From Zhuqueibacter pondensis (GTDB taxonomy: Bacteria; Zhuqueibacterota; Zhuqueibacteria; Zhuqueibacterales; Zhuqueibacteraceae): 64,000 nucleotides of DNA. The notes below the pieces were generated by a model. It searched no databases, was not told where the DNA came from, and saw only the letters and a program-made list of their open reading frames with translations. Positions 33,742 through 41,217 of the stretch are shown one piece after another. Made by a program: the position numbers and the translations under genes. Position 1 is the stretch's first letter. The number at the start of each line of letters is the position of its first letter. The stretch is taken from positions 8,660-72,659 of the forward strand of contig JAPDQK010000028.1 in NCBI GenBank assembly GCA_034505955.1, given 5' to 3'.

Positions 33742-35205
33742 ATGAAAAGAAAAATAACGAAATCCGCGGCGGTCCATGTCATCATCCGCGCTATTTGTGG
33801 GTTAAGTCGCCTTTTCTCCCTTTCTCCCCTTCTCCTTTTCTCTTTTTCTCTCGCGATCCCTTTTGCCATCACGTCTATGAAAATGCCCGGCGACAAATAC
33901 GACCCCACCACGCTTGTCTTTCCGGCTTTCTTGCACACATACGGCGTGCGCAAAGCCACAGCCAAGCATCTTTACCTCTTTGTGCAGAATCGTGTCAAAG
34001 TGCGCGATCCGCAAGGTATCGCTGCCACGCGCCTGGATGTGTGGGACGATCCGAAGGAGACCAAAGACGATGATGAGATTACGGTGTATGGTGTCAACTC
34101 GGGACAGGACGTTGTCATTTACAACACCTCCATGAACATGATTGCCATCTATGGCCTTTATGAAAAAGGCGAGCGAAAGTTGAATCGGCCACGCGGCATC
34201 GCGGCGCATCGCGCTGGTGACGTTTATCTCGCCGATACGGGCAACAACCGGGTTGTTCATTTTTTCAATCCGAGCAAGGAATTGAAATGGGTGTCGGCGT
34301 TGGGCGGCATGTCCGTGCCGCAGGATGTGGCGATCTCTGCCGATCGGACCGTGTTTGTGACCGATACCGGCAACAATCGCGTGCTCGTTTTTCGCGAGGA
34401 TAAGCTGATACAAAGCTGGGATAACCCCGGACTCTTGTCGTGGCCTTCCGGAATTGCCGCGACGGATAGCACCGAGCAATGGTCGTTTTACAAGGACACG
34501 TTTGTTGCTGTCATCGATCGCCATGGCCAGCGTTTGCAAAAATTCACTCGTGATGGCCGCTTGATCAAAGCTGTGACTGTCACAGAGATCGGCAAACCGA
34601 ACGCCAAGTTGATGTATGTAGCGATCGACTATTACAGCAACGTTTATGTCACGGATTTCACCAACCATTGCGTGCACAAATTCGATCGTGATTTGAATTA
34701 TTTGGCTGCTTATGGCCGGCGCGGCAACGGCGACAAGGAGTTTATCGAGCCGCGCGGCATTGCTATTTATAAACGCTTCGGCCAGGTTTTGATCGACGAC
34801 CGTGAGTCAGCGCAATATTACTGGATTGGCACGGACATCGCAAATTTGCGTGCTTCCAAACATTTGACTTCGCCGCTGCTTCAGATTGACTATTTTCTCA
34901 CCGAGCCGAGTTATGTGACGCTCGAGATCCTCGACGCGCGCGGCCAGACTTTGGCAAAGCCTCTGAACAAAACGCTGCGTTTTTCCGGACCACAACAAGA
35001 ATTGTTTGGCGGAAACTGGGAGCCGGCACCGGTGTGGCATGCGCCCGCAGGGTGGAGCGATGATCAACGCCGCCATGTCCCGGAGGTTCTGCAAAAAATG
35101 CCACCAGTGGCTTCCGGAAGATATCTGGTGCGCATCACGGTTGAAGCGACCTACTCAAGCTACAAATATTTTGCCAAAACTGTCGAAACGCACGTGGAAT
35201 TATAA
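33742..35205 (+). CDS. NHL-repeat beta-propeller protein, exported or membrane-anchored
   Basis: The 487-residue protein has a hydrophobic N-terminal segment (LFSLSPLLLFSFSLAIPFAI) acting as a signal or anchor. It then has a six-bladed NHL propeller with repeats such as PRGIAAHRAGDVYLADTGNN, PQDVAISADRTVFVTDTGNN and YSNVYVTDFTNHCVHKFD. The C-terminal ~120 residues are beta-rich (TLEILDARGQTLAKPL), with a FlgD-like look. NHL propellers serve as protein or glycan binding scaffolds. The signal is encoded by a pyrimidine-rich CTTTCTCCC tract. No partner is evident. Confidence 0.78.
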   Translation: MKRKITKSAAVHVIIRAICGLSRLFSLSPLLLFSFSLAIPFAITSMKMPGDKYDPTTLVFPAFLHTYGVRKATAKHLYLFVQNRVKVRDPQGIAATRLDVWDDPKETKDDDEITVYGVNSGQDVVIYNTSMNMIAIYGLYEKGERKLNRPRGIAAHRAGDVYLADTGNNRVVHFFNPSKELKWVSALGGMSVPQDVAISADRTVFVTDTGNNRVLVFREDKLIQSWDNPGLLSWPSGIAATDSTEQWSFYKDTFVAVIDRHGQRLQKFTRDGRLIKAVTVTEIGKPNAKLMYVAIDYYSNVYVTDFTNHCVHKFDRDLNYLAAYGRRGNGDKEFIEPRGIAIYKRFGQVLIDDRESAQYYWIGTDIANLRASKHLTSPLLQIDYFLTEPSYVTLEILDARGQTLAKPLNKTLRFSGPQQELFGGNWEPAPVWHAPAGWSDDQRRHVPEVLQKMPPVASGRYLVRITVEATYSSYKYFAKTVETHVEL

Positions 35206-35499
35206 ATTTTGCATTCTGCGAAAGACAGTAAAAATACGTCAATCTTGTCTTGCTTTTTCGAGCAGAGTTTTTTATATTACCGTCAGAAGCGTCTGGAGTC
35301 AACTCTTTCGATTACCTCTTGACCACCTCCCGTTGGGTTGTCTCGTCCAAGATAGTGCGGATACACAATGTGCAGGGATGGAATGCAATCAAACTCAGCA
35401 CGAGCCGTCCCTTTGTAATACGCAGTTGATTTGCGGCCATCGCGCGACTTTCCATTTATCATCAACAGTTGGTCACATTATGAACTCAAACCTGGGAAG
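35206..35499. other. Gene-poor stretch with decayed coding-like sequence
   Basis: No intact gene is seen here. Just beyond, at 35589-35701 on the plus strand, a frame reads AERIAALFLRKPKNEIIMW and then RVGPWRHPGYASHDPVR before TAA. It has coding character but no start or known family. It underlies the first third of the DUF2279 frame, so one of the two is not real there. Confidence 0.35.
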
Positions 35500-36801
35500 A
35501 TGATGGCACTCCAATTTTCGACACGGACCGATCAGAAGTTATCCTGCGTACGCGTTCCGTCGGCAACCAATGCTCGAATGAGAAGACGTCGCCGAGCGCA
35601 TCGCGGCGTTATTTCTGCGAAAGCCCAAAAACGAAATCATCATGTGGCGTGTGGGGCCCTGGCGCCATCCGGGTTACGCCAGCCACGACCCGGTTCGCTA
35701 AAATCCAAAAATTTTGTCTGGATCAAGTCCGAAGGCATTCTGGCAGTGGCAGGATTTTTTTTACTGCTCGGCGCAGCGCCGCTGAATCGGCATGATCAAA
35801 AGTTGCCACAGGCCAAAAGCACATCCCTGGCGATTCCCCATCATCAGCAAAACGGCATCAGCCTCAATCACATTCCACCGCTTCGGGGGCAGGAATTTGC
35901 TTCTGGGAGGCCGACATCTCTGCAGGATCAGATCGAGCACTTGGAGAATTCTCACGCGTCAACTCCTGAACAATTTGCCGGCCTTGAACTGAACAGTCTA
36001 CTGTCCATACCTCCGGAGCTGAGAGCAAACCCTCGGCTTTCGCAACATCTGCCGGTCATGATGTCCCCGATGTATTCATCCCCTTCCCGCAAAATCGGTT
36101 TGCGCTGGGAGCGCCTGGCGCTGATCGAAGCCGGCAGTCTGGGCTTGGCGGTTTTCGGCTTTCAGAAATTTGATCAATATTTTGGCGGTCCCAATCGATC
36201 ATTTCGCATTCGCAACGATTGGACAAAGGATCATACCTTGCACTTTGACGAGCTTTTACATTTTCAAGGCAGTTATCGCATCACCCAGGGATTGATCGGG
36301 TTGTATCGGTGGTCGGGACTAAGCCCAACATGGTCGGAGTGTCTTGGTGCGGGAACGGCGGCTTCGCTGATGACCCTGCTCGAGTATAACGATGGCCGCC
36401 GGCCGAAGGCTAAACAGGGTGCGAGTTATTCAGACTTCATGGCCAACCTGCTCGGGGTGGGATTTGCTTTGGCGAAATTGCATGTAAACGCGCTGCAGGA
36501 TTTCGATCTGCGTCTCAATTACACTTCGTTCGGAGATATTTTTCAAAAGCGAACACTGCTCAAATATGATCGCATGACCTCCTGGCTCACATATGATATG
36601 GAGCGTCGATGGCATATTCCGTTGAATGTTGGCGTCGGATATGGCGTCCGCAATGCCCACAAGCCGAATGTTCGCTCGGAAGTTTATCTCGGTCTTGGTT
36701 TTACGCCGGTGGATATTTTGGAGCGCTACTATCCCGCGGCGGCGAAGCCGCTGGCATGGCTTGGTATTTATCACATTGGCTGGCAGGTGCAGATCAAATA
36801 G
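35500..36801 (+). CDS. DUF2279 (YfiM-like) exported protein, start uncertain
   Basis: The C-terminal ~250 residues are a DUF2279 protein: IGLRWERLALIEAGSLGLAV, then RNDWTKDHTLHFDELLHFQG, with ASYSDFMANLLGVGFA-type helices and a beta-rich end (FTPVDILERYYP). The family is periplasmic or membrane-linked and of unknown role. A hydrophobic stretch (GILAVAGFFLLLGAAPLN) ~85 residues in may be the true signal peptide, implying an alternative start near 35730. The ATG at 35500 and the TTG at 35431 are both poorly supported. Its 3' end overlaps the convergent mttB-type gene by 8 bp. Confidence 0.65.
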   Translation: MMALQFSTRTDQKLSCVRVPSATNARMRRRRRAHRGVISAKAQKRNHHVACGALAPSGLRQPRPGSLKSKNFVWIKSEGILAVAGFFLLLGAAPLNRHDQKLPQAKSTSLAIPHHQQNGISLNHIPPLRGQEFASGRPTSLQDQIEHLENSHASTPEQFAGLELNSLLSIPPELRANPRLSQHLPVMMSPMYSSPSRKIGLRWERLALIEAGSLGLAVFGFQKFDQYFGGPNRSFRIRNDWTKDHTLHFDELLHFQGSYRITQGLIGLYRWSGLSPTWSECLGAGTAASLMTLLEYNDGRRPKAKQGASYSDFMANLLGVGFALAKLHVNALQDFDLRLNYTSFGDIFQKRTLLKYDRMTSWLTYDMERRWHIPLNVGVGYGVRNAHKPNVRSEVYLGLGFTPVDILERYYPAAAKPLAWLGIYHIGWQVQIK

Positions 36802-38260
36802 CAAGGGGCAACGCGGGCAACCCATCCATTCCGGTATTGCGTGCCGCGTGTTCCACCATTTCGCGGAGCTCGCGTTCTTGTGCAATCGTAATGGCCGGAC
36901 GTTGATACGCCGCCAATAATTCTCTGACGCGCATTTGGGCGCGGGCAAACGTATCCAAGCTGTTTGTTTCCTGCCACGAACGAATTGAGCCGCGATCAAT
37001 TACCGAAGAGGGAAGATATTGTTCTTTTGCGAACAATTGGCGGGTGATTTTTTGTTTGAGAAAATCGGCTTTGAAATTGATTCCCTCGAACATCGTCGTC
37101 GCCAGGGGCTCGGTACGCATCCGAATTCCTTCCAGCAAGCGTTTGGCCATGGCAATGGCCTCGGCATCCACCACCAATTTTTCCGCACTCTGACAGGCCA
37201 AAAAATCCAGCATCCCCGCTCCCGAGATCATGTTGATGCCAGCCAAGGCGCCGATCATGGTAGTGATCCCGCTTTCCAATCCGGCCTGCGCATCAACGAT
37301 TTTTGCATCACTTGCACCCAAGTAACCATGAGTCGGCAGGCCCAATGATTTTCCCACCTGCGCGTAAGCTGCGGCAATCATCGCTGTTTCGATTGCGCCC
37401 ATCGGCGTGGTGCCGTAACGCATATCAAATATCGCCGGCGCTCCACCCCAAACAATTGGTGCGCCGGGTTTGGCCAATTGATGAATCGTAATGCCGCTGA
37501 TGGTCTCAGCGGCATGCTGGACTATGGCGCCGAGCAAGGTGACTGGAGCGGCGGTACCGGCAAGGGGCATGGAGACAATTTCTGCGGGAACACCGGCGGT
37601 CGCCAAATCGATCAAATTTTGCGCTGCAAACTTGCTCCAAATCAACGGCGGCGAAGGGCACACGTCGAAGATCGCCAGAGGTTTTTTTGCCAACGCTTCG
37701 CGACCACCGGTGAATATCGACAGCATGTCGAACATAATTGACGTTGTCGTCGTCGAGAACGCACCGGTGACGATGGGCTTGGCCGAGTACAAAAGCACAA
37801 GATAAAGTCGATACCAATCGCCAATTTCCTGAGGAACTTCACTGCATACCACCGCGGTCGATTGCGCGTCATACTGCGGCAACATCTCGGCAATTTTGAT
37901 CAAGCGCACCAGATCCGGGGTTTGCGCCGGTTTGTGCTCCCACGTGTCCGGGTCGAGAACATGCACGCCGCATGAGCCGGGATCGAACTGAACGGCGTCA
38001 CCGCCATAGTGCACCACCGGATTACCGGCATGATTGTACAAGAAAAATTCCCGCGGCGCGGTGGCGATCGCCTGTCGTGCCAATGTTTCGGGGATTCGTG
38101 CGACTTCTTGCGGTTCATCGACTTGCGCACCGGCATCCGCTAAAAGCTTTCTTGCTTCAGGCGCTTGTACTTTGATGCCCGGAGCCATCAACAACTGAAA
38201 GGCTTCGTCAAGGATTCGGTCAACAAGTTCACGAGAAAGAAGCTCGAGTTTCGGCTGCAT
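36794..38260 (-). CDS. MttB-family corrinoid methyltransferase without pyrrolysine (copy 1)
   Basis: This is a 488-residue TIM barrel of the trimethylamine methyltransferase family (LLSRELVDRILDEAFQLL; HYGGDAVQFDPGSCGVHV; GALAGINMISGAGMLDF). The reading frame has no internal UAG, so it is a non-Pyl member, like the glycine-betaine methyltransferase MtgB. It would transfer a methyl group from a quaternary amine or related substrate to a corrinoid protein. A second member and the corrinoid protein lie upstream on the same strand. Confidence 0.88.
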   Translation of the reverse strand: MQPKLELLSRELVDRILDEAFQLLMAPGIKVQAPEARKLLADAGAQVDEPQEVARIPETLARQAIATAPREFFLYNHAGNPVVHYGGDAVQFDPGSCGVHVLDPDTWEHKPAQTPDLVRLIKIAEMLPQYDAQSTAVVCSEVPQEIGDWYRLYLVLLYSAKPIVTGAFSTTTTSIMFDMLSIFTGGREALAKKPLAIFDVCPSPPLIWSKFAAQNLIDLATAGVPAEIVSMPLAGTAAPVTLLGAIVQHAAETISGITIHQLAKPGAPIVWGGAPAIFDMRYGTTPMGAIETAMIAAAYAQVGKSLGLPTHGYLGASDAKIVDAQAGLESGITTMIGALAGINMISGAGMLDFLACQSAEKLVVDAEAIAMAKRLLEGIRMRTEPLATTMFEGINFKADFLKQKITRQLFAKEQYLPSSVIDRGSIRSWQETNSLDTFARAQMRVRELLAAYQRPAITIAQERELREMVEHAARNTGMDGLPALPLAI

Positions 38261-38284
38261 GGCAATCTCTTCGCGTTTGACGCT

Positions 38285-38872
38285 TCAATCCATCTGATTG
38301 AGAATGTAACTGATGCCGCCGGCAATTGCACCCAATCCTGTCAATCCCAAACCGGCATACGATCCAAATTTTAGACCAACTTGAAAAACTGGATCGTGAC
38401 CTCGAGGATATGATTTGACGACATCCAAGCGCGCCACGACACCCACCCAGTCCCGGTAGATTGCGGCCATCTCGGTGCTGTAGCCGGCAAATCCCTCCGG
38501 ATAAGGACTGTCATGCAAAATCATTCCCGGAGAAATATCGGCACGAAAATTTTTTGTGCAATGCACACGGACCCGGCCATGAAGTCCCACTTGTGAATGC
38601 CAACCGCCATTCAGATAAGCGCTGAAGAACAAAGATGGCCCCACAGCAACGCGCTGGCGAAGAACAAAGAGCCAGCCCAGGTTGGTTGCCAAATCCACGT
38701 GGCGTTCCGGTTTGCCGGCCGCGCCAGGAAACGGCGTGCTAATCATAACATCCGTAATTGGATACGAGGAGCAGGAATCTGTTTGATCATATCGAAAACA
38801 GAGTTGGGCATGGCTCACGGAAAAATTCGCAAGCGTGACAAGGGAAAAAACGAAAATGAGGAATGGTTTCAT
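38285..38872 (-). CDS. Exported protein of unknown function between two MttB genes
   Basis: The 195-residue protein starts at ATG 38872 with a signal peptide (MKPFLIFVFSLVTLANFSVS ending HAQ). The mature part is rich in Gly and aromatics with alternating hydrophobic strands (LGWLFVLRQRVAVGPSLFF; GGWHSQVGLHGRVRV; VGVVARLDVV), compatible with a small outer-membrane beta-barrel. It ends in a Gly-rich hydrophobic helix. Two nucleotides separate its start from the stop of copy 2, so it is likely in the same operon, perhaps for substrate entry. Confidence 0.6.
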   Translation of the reverse strand: MKPFLIFVFSLVTLANFSVSHAQLCFRYDQTDSCSSYPITDVMISTPFPGAAGKPERHVDLATNLGWLFVLRQRVAVGPSLFFSAYLNGGWHSQVGLHGRVRVHCTKNFRADISPGMILHDSPYPEGFAGYSTEMAAIYRDWVGVVARLDVVKSYPRGHDPVFQVGLKFGSYAGLGLTGLGAIAGGISYILNQMD

Positions 38873-38873
38873 G

Positions 38874-40325
38874 TTACTTGTTTTCCAGCGCAGCAACAAT
38901 CCGCCGCAACTCCTCCGATAATTTCGGATCAAGTGGCTCCGGTTGATGCATGGAAAGAATTCGCTTCGCCTCTTCGCGGGCCCAATCTCGTGCGCCGTCG
39001 CGTTTTTCTTCCCACTCGTTGTATGGCCGGCGATCCATAAATTTGGGCAGCCACAAATTGCGCGCGTGTTTTTTGGTATGCTTTTGGGTCAGGAAATTTC
39101 CACCCGGTCCGGCCGCGCGGATCGCCTCGAGCGCCAAAGTTTCTTCGTTCACAACAATACCCGCCATCATGCGACAAACAATGTCAAAAATTTCGCAATC
39201 CATCAGCATTTGCTCATATGACCAGATGCGACTGCCATGCAGCAATCCCACGCCGAGCAGCATGTCCGACATCACGACGCACGCCATGAACGTGGAGAGG
39301 CTGTTCTCGATGCCGGCTTGCCAATTTGGTTCCTTCGCGCCGGTGGCAAACGAACCCATCGACAGCGGCACGTTGTAGAAATCCGCCAACAGATTGGAAG
39401 CCGCGCCAAAGAGAAAATCTTCCGGCCCGCCGCCAGTGTATCCACCGGTGCGCACATCCATCGCAGTTTGCGCTGCAGCATAAAACACCGGTGCGCCCGG
39501 ATGTGCCAGTTCGATCAGCGCCAACGCGCTGAGCACTTCTGCGTTGCCCACCACCAAATTCCCGGCCAGCGTCGCCGGCGCGCTCGAACCCGAAGCCGTC
39601 ATGGTCATGAATCCGACCGGCACCCCGGCCTCTGCCGCAACCAATGCGGCTTCGAGACTGCCACCATCCTGGCCAAGCGGCGATACGGTACACTGCGTGA
39701 GTGAGAGTTGTGGTCGTTTGCGCAAAGCTTCTCGCCCACCGGCTATGGCACCAGCCATCTCGACGGCCGCGCGCGCCTCGCGTTCGGAATAAATACTTTC
39801 GGTTTGTACATGTTTCGTGGAGTTTTCCCAAATCACCCGCAACTCATGCAGACTGCGCGTTTCCGGCGGATAATCTTGCGCTGAGACCGCCACCCAGTGA
39901 AACGCCACTTCTTCCAAATAATCGGCTACACGCGCGATGTCGGCGACATCTTGCAGGCGAGAACGACGGCGCTCGTTGGTGAGAAGATCAATCACCTCCA
40001 CGCCGCAACCATCGGTGCCGAGGTAAACATGATTGCCATCGAGGGCCAGATCGCGGCCGGGATCACGGGCCGCCAGAGTAAAAATCGGTGGCGCTTTTTT
40101 GAGCGCCTCTTCGATCACACGGCCGGGAACTTTGACGATCATGGTGTTGCGATTCACCGTCGCGCCGTGCGTCTCCCAAATGTCGAGAGCTTTTTGTGAA
40201 GGGAATTTGACGCCAACCGACTCGATGACATCCAACGTCGCAGTGTGAATGCGCCGAACCTCTTCTGCGCTCAAAATATCGAGGCGCAGACGTGGGTTGG
40301 TGATGGATTTGATTTTGTCCGCCAT
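38874..40325 (-). CDS. MttB-family corrinoid methyltransferase without pyrrolysine (copy 2)
   Basis: The 483-residue protein starts at ATG 40325 (MADKIKSITNPRLRLDILSA). The longer frame upstream is derived from a dispersed repeat and is rejected. TIM-barrel family segments are present: SAEEVRRIHTATLDVIESVG, HVYLGTDGCGVEVID, VGNAEVLSALALIELAHPGA. There is no UAG codon, hence non-Pyl. It is only distantly related to copy 1, so the two probably differ in substrate. The corrinoid acceptor gene lies 142 bp upstream. Confidence 0.88.
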   Translation of the reverse strand: MADKIKSITNPRLRLDILSAEEVRRIHTATLDVIESVGVKFPSQKALDIWETHGATVNRNTMIVKVPGRVIEEALKKAPPIFTLAARDPGRDLALDGNHVYLGTDGCGVEVIDLLTNERRRSRLQDVADIARVADYLEEVAFHWVAVSAQDYPPETRSLHELRVIWENSTKHVQTESIYSEREARAAVEMAGAIAGGREALRKRPQLSLTQCTVSPLGQDGGSLEAALVAAEAGVPVGFMTMTASGSSAPATLAGNLVVGNAEVLSALALIELAHPGAPVFYAAAQTAMDVRTGGYTGGGPEDFLFGAASNLLADFYNVPLSMGSFATGAKEPNWQAGIENSLSTFMACVVMSDMLLGVGLLHGSRIWSYEQMLMDCEIFDIVCRMMAGIVVNEETLALEAIRAAGPGGNFLTQKHTKKHARNLWLPKFMDRRPYNEWEEKRDGARDWAREEAKRILSMHQPEPLDPKLSEELRRIVAALENK

Positions 40326-40348
40326 GTTTTTGTGAGTTTCATTTTTTG

Positions 40349-40479
40349 GACACGGATAACGCGGATGACGCAGATTTACACGGATTAAAGTGAACGGAAA
40401 GTTCAAAGTCACAAATTACAGTTCAAGTTTATTGTAAAGTAATCCGTACGAACCCGTCCAATCCGTTTCATCGGTGTTC
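40349..40479. repeat. CACGGAT-type inverted-repeat element between mttB and mttC-like genes
   Basis: The left end is GACACGGATAACGCGGATGA and the right end includes ATCCGTTTCATCGGTGTTC, so the ends are inverted GGAT arrays. It matches the style of the 4881-5004 element and the uvrC 3' end. The right end overlaps the last codons and stop of the corrinoid gene (stop at 40468). Confidence 0.55.
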
Positions 40480-41118
40480 TAAAAGCTTTTTAGCCACGGC
40501 CACGGCGCCAACCGCATCTTCGCTGTAACCATCGGCGCCGATCTCCTCAACCCAGCCGCGGGTGACCGGCGCGCCGCCGACCATGACCTTGACTTTAGAT
40601 CGCAAGCCGGCTTCATCGAGTGCTTTGATCACGTCACGCTGTCGAACCATCGTGGTGGTAAGCAAAGCGCTCATTCCCACGATGTCGGCATCGACTTCGC
40701 GTGCGGTGTCAACAAATTTTTCGACCGCCACGTCGTGACCGAGATCATAAACTTGAAATCCGCTGGCACTGAGCATGGTCGCCACGATGGTTTTGCCGAT
40801 GTCATGAATGTCGCCTTTGACCGTACCGATCACCACTTTGCCAAGGATTTGCCGGGCGGTACCACGCTTGCTCAGTTCCGGCTCGAGAATGGCCAACGCT
40901 GCTTTCATCGCTTCGCCGGCCAGCACCAAATCAGGAAGAAACATGTTGCCGCAACCAAACTGCTCGCCAACGTGGTTGATGCCAATAACGAACCCTTTAT
41001 TGAGGGCCTCCAACGGGTCGATGTTGGTTTCGATGGCTTGCTGTGCCAACAGCTTGGCGTCGTCAACTTCTCCGTTGATCACACTTTGTGCCATGGCTGC
41101 AAAAAGTTCGTTACTCAT
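40468..41118 (-). CDS. Corrinoid (B12-binding) methyl-carrier protein
   Basis: This 216-residue MttC/MtbC-type protein has an N-terminal helical B12-binding-2 cap (about 1-90). A Rossmann-like B12-binding domain follows, with the lower axial His105 in GDIHDIGK (DxHxxG), SALLTTT and VGGAPV motifs. It would accept a methyl group from one or both MttB-type proteins and pass it on. No methylcorrinoid:folate transferase and no RamA-like reactivase is in the window. Confidence 0.95.
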   Translation of the reverse strand: MSNELFAAMAQSVINGEVDDAKLLAQQAIETNIDPLEALNKGFVIGINHVGEQFGCGNMFLPDLVLAGEAMKAALAILEPELSKRGTARQILGKVVIGTVKGDIHDIGKTIVATMLSASGFQVYDLGHDVAVEKFVDTAREVDADIVGMSALLTTTMVRQRDVIKALDEAGLRSKVKVMVGGAPVTRGWVEEIGADGYSEDAVGAVAVAKKLLEHR

Positions 41119-41217
41119 CGTTCGTTTTCTCGTTTAGTTGGTTCAAGGATTTGCTGGCATGTCGATTGTTCCTTGACTTGTTGGTAAAATTGGGCAGTGG
41201 GTGCACCTGTTGACCGA

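Noticed and set aside
36794..40325. Pyrrolysine-containing MttB
   Set aside because: Both frames run full length without an internal UAG, so they are non-Pyl family members.
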